In this document: positions 15,960-23,745 of the stretch, piece by piece
Position numbering within the stretch: position 1 is the stretch's first letter
Layout: each line of letters opens with the position of its first letter
Assembly: GCF_001693515.2 (NCBI RefSeq)
Contig: NZ_CP042968.1
Span: 1,426,001-1,490,000 of the forward strand
Source: Bradyrhizobium paxllaeri
Lineage (GTDB): Bacteria > Pseudomonadota > Alphaproteobacteria > Rhizobiales > Xanthobacteraceae
DNA: 64,000 nt
Direction: 5' to 3'
Program-made: the position numbers and the translations under genes
Notes under the pieces: model-generated
Seen by the model: only the letters and a program-made list of their open reading frames with translations
Databases searched by the model: none
Told to the model about the DNA's origin: nothing

Positions 15960-17261
15960 ATGCTGCTTGAACGCGATACCTTGAAAGCTGTCACCCGGAG
16001 GATCATTCCTTTTCTGGTGCTCTGCTATTTTCTGGCGTTCATCGATCGGGTGAATGTCAGCGTTGCGGCCTTGACCATGAATCGCGATCTGGGCTTCTCT
16101 CAGGCCGTCTTTGGCTTCGGCGCTGGACTTTTCTTCGTCAGCTATTTTTTCTTTGAAGTCCCCTCTAATATCATCATGCAGAAGGTCGGCGCGCGGCGCT
16201 GGATCGCGCGCATCATGGTGAGTTGGGGTCTCGTCGCGGGCGCCATGGCGTTCGTGCAGGGCGAGCAGAGCTTTTATGCTCTTAGGCTGTTGCTCGGTGT
16301 CGCCGAGGCGGGGTTCTTTCCGGCCGTTCTCTTTTATTTGAGCTACTGGTTTCCCGAGGCATATCGCGGGCGCGTATTTTCATACTTTCTGGCTGCGGTT
16401 CCCCTTGCCGGCATTATTGGCCTGCCGCTCTCCGGTCTCCTGCTCGGACTGGATGGCGTCCTCGGCCTGAAAGGCTGGCAGTGGCTCTATCTGCTCGAAG
16501 CGCTGCCGAGCGTCATTGTGGGCGTCATCGCGTATTTCTATCTCACCGATCAGCCGGCGGAAGCCAAATGGCTTACGCAGGATAAACGGGCCTGGCTGGT
16601 GCAGTCCCTGCGCGCCGAGGCCGATCGCCCCAAGCAGGCTCGCCCCGGAAATTGGAGCAACCTGCTCGACATTCGCGTCATCTGTTTCGCCGCGATCCAT
16701 TTTTGCGGAAATCTGGCCATCTATGGCCTGGGGTTCTTCCTGCCTCAAATCGTGAAGACCCTGGGGCTGACCGATCTCAGAGCCAGCATGGTGGCGGCTC
16801 TTCCATACGTCGTGGGCGCCATCGGAATGTTGTACTGGGGCTCGCGCTCCGACCGGGGCGGCGACCGTCGCTGGAACGTTTTTCTTCCCTTCGTACTGTC
16901 CGCTTTTGGATTTGTGGGCGCAGCATCGTTGAGCGATCCCTATCTGGTCGTGGCTTCGCTCTGTCTCGCCGCCTTCGGTTGTCTGGGGTATGCGCCCGTG
17001 TTCTGGACGTTGCCGACGGCGTTCCTGTCCGGGACTGCTTCGGCAATCGCCATTGCGGCCATCAATTCGATCGGCAATTTTGCCGGTTTTCTCGGGCCCT
17101 TCACCGTTGGTTATCTGCGCGATGCAACGGGCTCGTTCTCGGCCGGACTGTTCGCAAGCGCTGCGGTCATGACAACTGGCGCAATCCTGATTTTGCTGTC
17201 CACGAGAGGTCGGGCGACAGCTCTGGTGTCCCCGTCGTCTCCAAAGGTAGCTGCAGAATAG
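15960..17261 (+). CDS. MFS transporter (anion:cation symporter family), aromatic acid uptake
   Basis: 433 residues with about 12 predicted membrane helices. The N-terminus RIIPFLVLCYFLAFIDRVNV is the hallmark of the ACS family (phthalate, 4-hydroxyphenylacetate, hexuronate carriers), followed by GAGLFFVSYFFFEVPSNIIM and YWFPEAYRGRVFSYF. There is a cytoplasmic loop near residue 200-230 (RAEADRPKQARPGNWSN) between helices 6 and 7. Placed after the hydroxylase, it is the likely proton-coupled importer of 3-hydroxybenzoate or a related acid. Confidence 0.88.
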   Translation: MLLERDTLKAVTRRIIPFLVLCYFLAFIDRVNVSVAALTMNRDLGFSQAVFGFGAGLFFVSYFFFEVPSNIIMQKVGARRWIARIMVSWGLVAGAMAFVQGEQSFYALRLLLGVAEAGFFPAVLFYLSYWFPEAYRGRVFSYFLAAVPLAGIIGLPLSGLLLGLDGVLGLKGWQWLYLLEALPSVIVGVIAYFYLTDQPAEAKWLTQDKRAWLVQSLRAEADRPKQARPGNWSNLLDIRVICFAAIHFCGNLAIYGLGFFLPQIVKTLGLTDLRASMVAALPYVVGAIGMLYWGSRSDRGGDRRWNVFLPFVLSAFGFVGAASLSDPYLVVASLCLAAFGCLGYAPVFWTLPTAFLSGTASAIAIAAINSIGNFAGFLGPFTVGYLRDATGSFSAGLFASAAVMTTGAILILLSTRGRATALVSPSSPKVAAE

Positions 17262-17306
17262 ATGCGAGCCGCCGTCAGGCTGAACCCATCGATCGTGAGG
17301 TGAGAT

Positions 17307-17846
17307 ATGACCCTTGACCAGCAGGCTCTCCGAACCTTGCTCGTAAAAGAGCGTCTTCACGAACTGGAGATGGCTTACTGCCGTGGGGTCGATCGCAGGG
17401 ACCCGGATCTCCTCCGCTCGATCTTTTTCAGCGACGCTGTCGAGGAGCACGGAGAGATGTACCGGGGGGCGGCAATGGATTTTGTCGACTGGGTCTTCAA
17501 GGAGTTTATCGGCAAATACGAGCTGACCACCCATTACGTCCTGAACGAATGGTACCGCGTAGACGGCGATCGCGCAGAGGGCGAAACGCACCGCATTTCG
17601 CACCACCGCATTCGAACGCCGGAAGCCAAGGAGACGATCGCCGCGTGTCGCACCTTCAACCGCTATGAATGCCGGAATGGAGTTTGGAAGATTTCATATC
17701 GCGGAGTGGTGCGTGATTGGATTTATGAACGGCCGTTCGACGAAGCGCTGTATGCCGGGACTTATGCAATGACGCTAAGCAAGCCGGGAGCGGCGGACCG
17801 TTCGTACGAACTCCTTTCGCTTTTTCGGAGGGGTGCGATTGATTAG
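17307..17846 (+). CDS. SnoaL-like (NTF2-fold) protein
   Basis: 179 residues of the SnoaL_4 type: LLVKERLHELEMAYCRGVDRRDPDLLRSIFFSDAVEEHGEM, then THYVLNEWYRVDGDRAEGETH and FNRYECRNGVWKISYRGVVRDWIY. NTF2-fold proteins of this kind are small hydratases, isomerases or non-catalytic binding partners, and they frequently accompany aromatic degradation operons. It is the last gene of the plus-strand catabolic operon. Its exact step cannot be read from sequence. A stabilising or isomerase role on maleylpyruvate is speculation. Confidence 0.8.
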   Translation: MTLDQQALRTLLVKERLHELEMAYCRGVDRRDPDLLRSIFFSDAVEEHGEMYRGAAMDFVDWVFKEFIGKYELTTHYVLNEWYRVDGDRAEGETHRISHHRIRTPEAKETIAACRTFNRYECRNGVWKISYRGVVRDWIYERPFDEALYAGTYAMTLSKPGAADRSYELLSLFRRGAID

Positions 17847-18178
17847 AATATCTAAGTATTGGCTCCCGAGCTGTTTTCCGAATAAGCATGGCCACAAGAG
17901 TTCCGCTCGCCCGAGATGACCGAGCCATCCGCTTCTTAATCAGCGATTCCTAAGTTTTACGGCACACCCTGAGGAATTGAGCGATTATATCATTGAATTT
18001 ATTGGGCAATGGTGAACGCCCTAGGGATGGACCTTGCACCTCTCCCGAGTGGAAAAGCCGCCGCATCATCGCGACGGCTTCTGGCAACGCTGCTGGAAAG
18101 ATCAGGCGGCAAGTTTGGTGCGGATCTCGTCAGCGTGATTACCGGCGCCATCAGACGAATGAGTTACAGGATGATCCC
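17847..18178. other. Gap with no recognised gene
   Basis: About 330 bases between the catabolic operon and the integrase remnant. The first part is AT-richer than its surroundings. No gene, clear terminator or attachment repeat was seen. Confidence 0.4.
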
Positions 18179-19562
18179 TTACGCGCGTTTTCCCATCGGC
18201 ACCACTTTTCCGTCACTCCGCGGCACCAAGGACACGACCGCCGCCCTCGCGAGGTCTTCCAAGGCGGTCGCAATGTATTTCGCGTAGTGCCGCTCGATCA
18301 TTTTGACCGAGGTGTTGTGCAGTTTGGCGACCTGTTGGATGGGCAAGCCCTTTCGGAGACCGCGCACGATGCTCGAGTGCCGCAAAGCATAGGGAATTAC
18401 CTCCGGCATACCGGCACGCTCGCGAATGGCCTTCCAGGGACGTGCAAGTTCGCCTCTTTTCCACGGACCGCGTTCAGACTTCTTCCACGCGATACCCCCC
18501 GGCTCCTGTTCATGGATCCATCGCTCGAAAAGCGGCGCATCGCTTGGTCGCCCGGCGATTGCCGGCAAAAGCACCTCGATTACATCGTCGCCCACCGGGA
18601 CCGGGTCTGAGCCGCTATTGCCACCGCGCCCTTTGTAGGAGCCCGGCACCATCAGGCGCCGTGCCGAAACCTGTACGTCGCTCACTCGCATTCGCCTGAC
18701 TTGGGCATACCGCGCGCCGGTCGCGGCCAGACATACGACGATCCGATATAGATCGCCGTCAAATCCTTGCTCCTGATCGACTTCACACGCAGCTTGAAGG
18801 ACGGTGCCAACTGCCTCATTCGTGAGAATCTGGTTATCCCGAGCAACCGACGCATTGTCATCATCATCGATCCGCTCGGCTTTGAAGCCGGCCTTCACAA
18901 TGGCGAGGAACGTCGGATTCAGCTTCTTTCGATCTGCAGAAAGCCGCGGCCACGCGGCATTTAGTGCGGCCTTGAGGTCATTCACGAACCGCTGCTTGGT
19001 CGTGACCTTTAAGTCCTCCGGCAGACCCTCGCGCCACGTTATCAGGTCGTTTTCTGTCAAGGCATGCAGATACACCGATGCGCGAGGAGCAGGTTCCGCA
19101 GCTTCCTGATTGCCGCGCTTTTCTTGACCAAGAACGTAGCGCCGCAGCTTGGTACTGGCGTCGGATCGGACGTCGCGACCTGTTCGGCGCTTTTCTCGAG
19201 CGTCGCGTTCCTGACGTAGGATTCAACGGCCGATCGTACGGTAGGAGCCGGGCCTGCCGCCTGCGAAGCTGCTTCTGTCCTGGCTCGAGCTACGGCCTCC
19301 CGTGCCGTTCTCACGGCCTGTTCGAAGGTCAGAATCCCGGCGGCCAGCTTGGCATTGATGTCGTTGGCGACGCCGACTGACACCTGCTTGTAGTTGCCGC
19401 CTTTGTGGTGATTACGCCAGCGGACAAACCAAACGCCGCTCTGTTTTCCTTTGCGATAGCCCAGATGTGCTTCCGCATCGAGGCGACGCCAATGCACGCC
19501 AAGCTCGAGCCTGAGCGCGCATTAGCCGTCGTGACTTGAGCCTCGGTGAGTGTCTTCGACAT
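18179..19562 (-). pseudogene. Tyrosine recombinase (phage-type integrase), frameshifted
   Basis: The C-terminal part (18179-19075, 298 residues) is a tyrosine recombinase: catalytic Arg in CLAATGARYAQVRRM, the H-x-x-R box as YALRHSSIVRGLR, and the nucleophile Tyr in MIERHYAKYI. The N-terminal part is split. The start at 19562 reads SKTLTEAQVTTANAR, then shifts frame near 19525 into LELGVHWRRLDAEAHLGYRKG, and shifts again near 19110-19180 before LTENDLITWREGLPEDL. The arm- and core-binding regions are therefore not made as one protein. It lies directly beside a tRNA-Glu 3' remnant, its probable target. Confidence 0.85.
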
Positions 19563-19582
19563 TCGGTGAGTGCCTTCGACAT
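19543..19582. repeat. Tandem 20-bp duplication over the integrase start
   Basis: TCGGTGAGTGTCTTCGACAT is followed at once by a copy with one difference (C for T). On the minus strand each copy carries an ATG followed by a short lysine-threonine start, so the integrase translation start is duplicated in two different frames. Confidence 0.8.
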
Positions 19583-19729
19583 AGCGTTTTGTCGCACCGC
19601 TATACGTCGAATATTAGTCGAATATACGACGGTGTATGTCAGCGAACAATACTGAACTACGGGCATTCAACCTATTGAAAATACTGGATGTCGGCGAATG
19701 TTGGCGAACGAAGGCGGAGCCATTATTTG

Positions 19730-19776
19730 CCCCTCTCAAGGCTGAAACAGGGGTTCGATTCCCCTAGGGAGCGCCA
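19730..19776 (+). other. 3' remnant of tRNA-Glu(CTC), likely attachment site
   Basis: The sequence folds as the 3' part of a tRNA: anticodon loop CTCTCAA (anticodon CTC at 19735-19737), 3' anticodon strand GGCTG, short variable loop, perfect T-arm AGGGG-TTCGATT-CCCCT, 3' acceptor strand AGGGAGC, discriminator G and encoded CCA. This matches tRNA-Glu features. The 5' half (D-arm and 5' acceptor) is missing; the bases upstream do not pair. A truncated tRNA 3' end beside an integrase gene is the standard mark of an element integrated by site-specific recombination. Confidence 0.8.
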
Positions 19777-20244
19777 GCAAACTCAGGCACTTAGGCGGCC
19801 ATCAGCCGCGTTCGTTGGATTAGGACACTGGTGAACAGCGGCGAACGCTTGCGGAATTTACTGCCGACATTAGCAGCCTCGTTGCGATACCTCACTGTGG
19901 GCGGCTCATTCGCGAAAAATTTCCTCGTCGCCCTTGGTGTCCGGAAATATTCAAACCGCCGCTGACGTGCGCTGTCGTACGCGAGCGCTCTCGGATGCTC
20001 GCATTGACGTTGCTTGCCGCACAATCAACTCTTGTCCTGTCGAGCTTTGTGCGAATAGGAGGGTTGAGATACAATCGACGAGACAACTGGCGGACAACAG
20101 CCGCAGCCGACGAACCATCCACGAGGCCCAGCTGCTCGACCGCCTCCGCGAGCATTATGCAACTGCGACGGCTTAGGGTCTTATGGCACTGGCCACAATA
20201 TTCGCTTACCGAATCGACACGGATTGAAGCGCCCGCAACGAATC
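19777..20244. other. Gap with no recognised gene
   Basis: Nearly 470 bases between the tRNA remnant and the DUF305 gene. Short open frames exist on both strands but none has a ribosome binding site or protein-like composition. Confidence 0.4.
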
Positions 20245-21351
20245 TTAGTTGACGTTATCGGCCAGCATGTTTTGAGTGGCCGTGAGAACGGCAGCGGCAC
20301 CCTCAATTCTATTCATCAGCGCAATTTCACCTTGTTGCCCATGTCGGATGGCGTGCGCCATAATCCGGAGCCTCGGATCGCCGCGGCGTCGCCATTGCTT
20401 ATCGGCCATTTTCACCGCCCCCGCATGGTGAATTGTCATCAGCTCAATGAACGTGCGATCGAACTGGTCGCTGGACGCCGATCGCGCCTCTTTCATTTGA
20501 TCTGTCGTCAGATAACCCGGCATGCCCGCACGCTCCTGAGCGGTGCACTCTGGCATCGGAAGAGAGAACCAGCTTTGCCACCACGCACCGAAGATCCGGA
20601 TCTCGCCGACTTGGCTGGCGACCATCAGGCTCGCCAGAGCCCGAAGATGCGGATCTTGCGAGCGTTGCTCTCCTAGCCTTGCAAGCTCGATACCCTGTGC
20701 GTGGTGCGTCGTCATGTGACGCATATAGGTCTGATCGGCCTCGGGATCCTTGCCCATCCAAGGCCATTCCCAACCGAACTGGCTTGAGAGGGCGAGCATT
20801 GCGAGAATACAAATGATGGCCAGGCTACCGGCGCCCCACGCCCGAGCCGCCCTCACTGCCTTCGTCGAAGGCGCGCGACCATGCGGCCAGCGTAGCCACG
20901 CGAATATGGGGTACATACCGGCCGAAGCCATATGCACCAGAAGGCCGGTCCAGTATGGCTGCTGAAGTGTGAACAAAGGCTGTTGGAAGGGAAGTAATGG
21001 TACCAATACAAGCCATTCGGAAGCGGAAGTGAACACCGCCCAGGGTATGGCCAAGAGAAAGATGCGCAACGGAGAAAGCTCCGCGGTCCAGCGGCCGAGG
21101 AGACCGAAGAATATCACGGCCCAGGAAAAATCCGCCCATTGATGAAACGCAATCCCGGCGAGGATCGCACTCCAGGACGGTTCGGCGCTTAGCGCCGCAT
21201 CGCGCATCGGAATGGCGGCAACGGTCATCCAGTCGACGAAAGCGTCGCGTCCCAAACGGGCAGCGAAGAGCTGGCTGACGATGGTCGAGAAGCTGCTGCT
21301 GATGAGTCCTAGTTCGGCTGCCGCGATCCAGTTCGATTTTGGCTCGGCCAT
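20245..21351 (-). CDS. Membrane protein with C-terminal DUF305 domain
   Basis: 368 residues. The N-terminal half has about five hydrophobic segments (ILAGIAFHQWADFSWAVIFFGLL, FLLAIPWAVFTSASEWLVLVPLL, WTGLLVHMASAGMYPIFAWL and others). The C-terminal half is DUF305, a four-helix ferritin-like fold with two repeats: TYMRHMTTHHAQGIELARL and TFIELMTIHHAGAVKMADKQW. The paired M-x-x-HH motifs are the putative metal-binding residues; DUF305 proteins such as CopM bind copper or silver outside the cytoplasm. It is a probable membrane-anchored metal-binding or detoxification protein. Confidence 0.85.
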   Translation of the reverse strand: MAEPKSNWIAAAELGLISSSFSTIVSQLFAARLGRDAFVDWMTVAAIPMRDAALSAEPSWSAILAGIAFHQWADFSWAVIFFGLLGRWTAELSPLRIFLLAIPWAVFTSASEWLVLVPLLPFQQPLFTLQQPYWTGLLVHMASAGMYPIFAWLRWPHGRAPSTKAVRAARAWGAGSLAIICILAMLALSSQFGWEWPWMGKDPEADQTYMRHMTTHHAQGIELARLGEQRSQDPHLRALASLMVASQVGEIRIFGAWWQSWFSLPMPECTAQERAGMPGYLTTDQMKEARSASSDQFDRTFIELMTIHHAGAVKMADKQWRRRGDPRLRIMAHAIRHGQQGEIALMNRIEGAAAVLTATQNMLADNVN

Positions 21352-21376
21352 GAGGCACCGAAGGATTTGCGCATCC

Positions 21377-21556
21377 TCAAGTCAATTTGTCGAGGTTGCC
21401 GAGAGGCTTGATCTCGGGCGGTTCTTTTCGTTCTTCCCGGCCTTGGCGTTCCTGTGCATTGCCTTCGTCGTGGAGACCTTGGTCCCCCAGAATCTCGCCT
21501 ATAAGGCGTTTGGCTTTACCGGCGACCTCGTTCGTGATGGTTTTCGGATTGGCCAT
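21377..21556 (-). CDS. CsbD-like stress protein
   Basis: 59 residues from the ATG at 21556, with AAGGAG 10 bases upstream. The ATG 21 bases earlier would include that site and is rejected. The core NEVAGKAKRLIGEILGDQGLHDEGNAQERQG is the CsbD pattern (KGKxKExxGKxxGDxxLxxEG). CsbD-family proteins are small soluble general-stress proteins of unknown biochemistry. It lies just downstream of, and slightly overlaps the leader with, the alcohol dehydrogenase gene, so the two are probably one transcript. Confidence 0.82.
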   Translation of the reverse strand: MANPKTITNEVAGKAKRLIGEILGDQGLHDEGNAQERQGREERKEPPEIKPLGNLDKLT

Positions 21557-21569
21557 GACCCTGATCTCC

Positions 21570-22745
21570 TTAACCAAATGGCTTCATGACGACCTTGATG
21601 CAGCCGTCCTTTTTCCCCCGAAAGGTTTTGTAGAGCTCCGGTCCTTGCTCAAGGGTCGCGCGGTGCGTGATGACAAAGGACGGGTCGATCTGCCCCTTTT
21701 CTATCCGCTCCATCAGCTTCGGCATGTAATGCTGAACCGGTGTCTGCGCCATTCTGAAAGTGAGGCCACGATTGATCGCGCTGCCCATCGGAATGTTATC
21801 CAGCATACCGCCGTAGACGCCGACGATCGAGACAGTGCCGAAGTTGCGGCAGCATTGAATGGCTTGGCGCAGCACATGTGGGCGGTCGGTGCCCATGAAA
21901 GTCGCCACTTTGATACGGTCCACGACCGAATCCAGGCTCGCTTTGGTCTCGGGCTCCGTGCCGACCGCATCGACGCAGGCATCGGCGCCTCGACCATTCG
22001 TCAATTCCTGGATGCGGTCGTAAATGTCTTCCTTCATGAAATCGAGCGTCGTGGCGCCCGATTTCTGTGCGAGAGCCAGGCGCTCCGGCACTGTGTCTAT
22101 CGCAATCACGCGCTCAGCGCCGAGTAGAAAGGCGCTTTTGATCGCGAACTGGCCGACCGGGCCGCAGCCCCATACGGCGACCGTCTCTCCGCCTTTTAGG
22201 TTGCAGAAATCGGCCGCCATGTAGCCGGTCGGAAAAATGTCCGACAGAAAAAGGACCTGCTCATCGCTCAAACCTTCCGGCACCTGGTAGGGGCCTACAT
22301 CCGCATATGGGACCCGCATGTATTCCGCCTGGCCGCCTGCGAAGCCGCCGAGCATATGGGAGTAGCCGAATAAACCGGCAGGCGAGTGTCCCCACATCTT
22401 CTTGGCTTCCTTGGCGTTCGGATTGGAACGCTCGCAACCCGAATAGTACCCATTCTTGCAGAAGAAGCATTCGCCGCAAGCAATCGTAAATGGTACGACG
22501 ACCCGATCGCCGACCTTCAGTTTTTTGTTTTCTTTGCCGACTTCAACCACTTCGCCCATCGTTTCATGGCCGAGTACGTCACCCCTTTCCATGGTCGGCA
22601 TGATGCCATCGAAGAGGTGCAGATCCGAACCGCAAATGGCACAGGCGGTCACCTTGATAATCGCATCGCGTCCTTCCTGAATTTTCGGATCGGGAACCGA
22701 TTCACAACGGACGTCGCTTTTGCCGTGCCAGGTGAGGGCTTTCAT
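21570..22745 (-). CDS. Zinc-dependent alcohol dehydrogenase, formaldehyde dehydrogenase-like
   Basis: 391 residues of the MDR family with full zinc machinery: [14 protein letters not shown] (catalytic Cys), [12 protein letters not shown], and the structural zinc loop [15 protein letters not shown]. The cofactor site is [34 protein letters not shown]. The length and the insert around [23 protein letters not shown] match the glutathione-independent formaldehyde dehydrogenase/threonine dehydrogenase-like subgroup. It probably oxidises an alcohol or detoxifies an aldehyde with NAD. It is followed by the CsbD gene, suggesting stress-linked expression. Confidence 0.9.
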   Translation of the reverse strand: MKALTWHGKSDVRCESVPDPKIQEGRDAIIKVTACAICGSDLHLFDGIMPTMERGDVLGHETMGEVVEVGKENKKLKVGDRVVVPFTIACGECFFCKNGYYSGCERSNPNAKEAKKMWGHSPAGLFGYSHMLGGFAGGQAEYMRVPYADVGPYQVPEGLSDEQVLFLSDIFPTGYMAADFCNLKGGETVAVWGCGPVGQFAIKSAFLLGAERVIAIDTVPERLALAQKSGATTLDFMKEDIYDRIQELTNGRGADACVDAVGTEPETKASLDSVVDRIKVATFMGTDRPHVLRQAIQCCRNFGTVSIVGVYGGMLDNIPMGSAINRGLTFRMAQTPVQHYMPKLMERIEKGQIDPSFVITHRATLEQGPELYKTFRGKKDGCIKVVMKPFG

Positions 22746-22878
22746 ACGGTGCTCCGGGAATATCTATCTGAATCAAGTGTCCTCTTGGCGCGCGGTTCCA
22801 AACGAAAATAGGAACGCCGCGGGTGCCGTGCTGATTAAAAGATGAGGGAGCAAAGAGGGACATCATTGGAGACGCTGC

Positions 22879-23664
22879 ATGGCTGGACAATTTGCAATCG
22901 TGACTGGGGCTTCCACCGGCATCGGCTTCGAACTCGCGCGGATATGTGCCCGTGAAGGTTTTGATCTGCTGATTGCCGCCGATGAGCCCGAGATCCACGA
23001 CGCGGCCCAGAAGCTGCGAGATGAAAAGGGTGGAGGTGCTATTGAGGCCCTCCACGTCGATCTCGCCACCATGGAGGGTGTCGATCAGCTTTATGACGCA
23101 GCCAAGAGCCGGCTAGTCGACGTGCTAATGGCCAACGCCGGACGAGGGCTAGGCCATGCTTTCCTTGATCAAGATTGGCCGCGGGCGCGGGAAGTCATTG
23201 ATACCAACGTAATGGGCACAACCTATCTGATTCACAAAGTAGGCCGGGATATGCGCCGAGCTGATCAAGGCCGTATCCTTATCACAGGCTCGATTGCCGG
23301 GTTTACGCCCGGAAGTTTCCAGGCGGTCTACAACGCCACCAAATCCTATCTGAATTCCTTTTCCTTTGCGCTGCGCGAAGAATTGCGCGAGACGAAGATT
23401 AGTGTGACCTGCCTGATGCCCGGGGCCACCGAGACCGAATTCTTCGCGCGCGCCGATATGCTCGATACCAAGGTGGGCTCGGAAGCAAAGGATGACGCTG
23501 CCATGGTTGCCAGAGCCGGCTTCGACGCCATGATGAAAGGCGAAGGCGACGTCGTCAGCGGACTGAAAAACAAGATACAATCCGCAGTCGCCAATGTGAC
23601 GCCGGCCGAACGGTTGGCCAAGCAACACCGGAAGATGGCGGAGCCCGGAACGGCAAAATCCTAA
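22879..23664 (+). CDS. Short-chain dehydrogenase/reductase
   Basis: 261 residues of classical SDR: AIVTGASTGIGFELARICAREG (TGxxxGIG), VLMANAGRGLG (NAG), ILITGSIAGFTPG (catalytic Ser) and YNATKSYLNSFSFALREEL (Y-x-x-x-K). The C-terminal part has KDDAAMVARAGFDAMMKGEGDVVSGLKNKIQSAVANVTP, common in stress-associated SDRs of rhizobia. The substrate is unknown. It is divergent from the alcohol dehydrogenase gene. Confidence 0.9.
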   Translation: MAGQFAIVTGASTGIGFELARICAREGFDLLIAADEPEIHDAAQKLRDEKGGGAIEALHVDLATMEGVDQLYDAAKSRLVDVLMANAGRGLGHAFLDQDWPRAREVIDTNVMGTTYLIHKVGRDMRRADQGRILITGSIAGFTPGSFQAVYNATKSYLNSFSFALREELRETKISVTCLMPGATETEFFARADMLDTKVGSEAKDDAAMVARAGFDAMMKGEGDVVSGLKNKIQSAVANVTPAERLAKQHRKMAEPGTAKS

Positions 23665-23745
23665 ACTAAAGTTCGCCGCGCGGACCGGTCTCCATGGCCG
23701 CCGCGACATGGACAGGAACTGTCAGCCATGCAGCTGCGCTGTCAG

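Noticed and set aside
16380..17606. 408-codon minus-strand frame
   Set aside because: Antisense shadow of the MFS transporter gene; no recognisable fold.
19730..19776. A functional tRNA-Glu gene
   Set aside because: The 5' half (acceptor strand, D-arm and 5' anticodon strand) is missing, so it cannot make a tRNA.
22750..22800. EcfG-like promoter for the alcohol dehydrogenase/CsbD pair
   Set aside because: GGAAC is present on the minus strand, but at spacing 16 the -10 reads ACTT, too far from CGTT.
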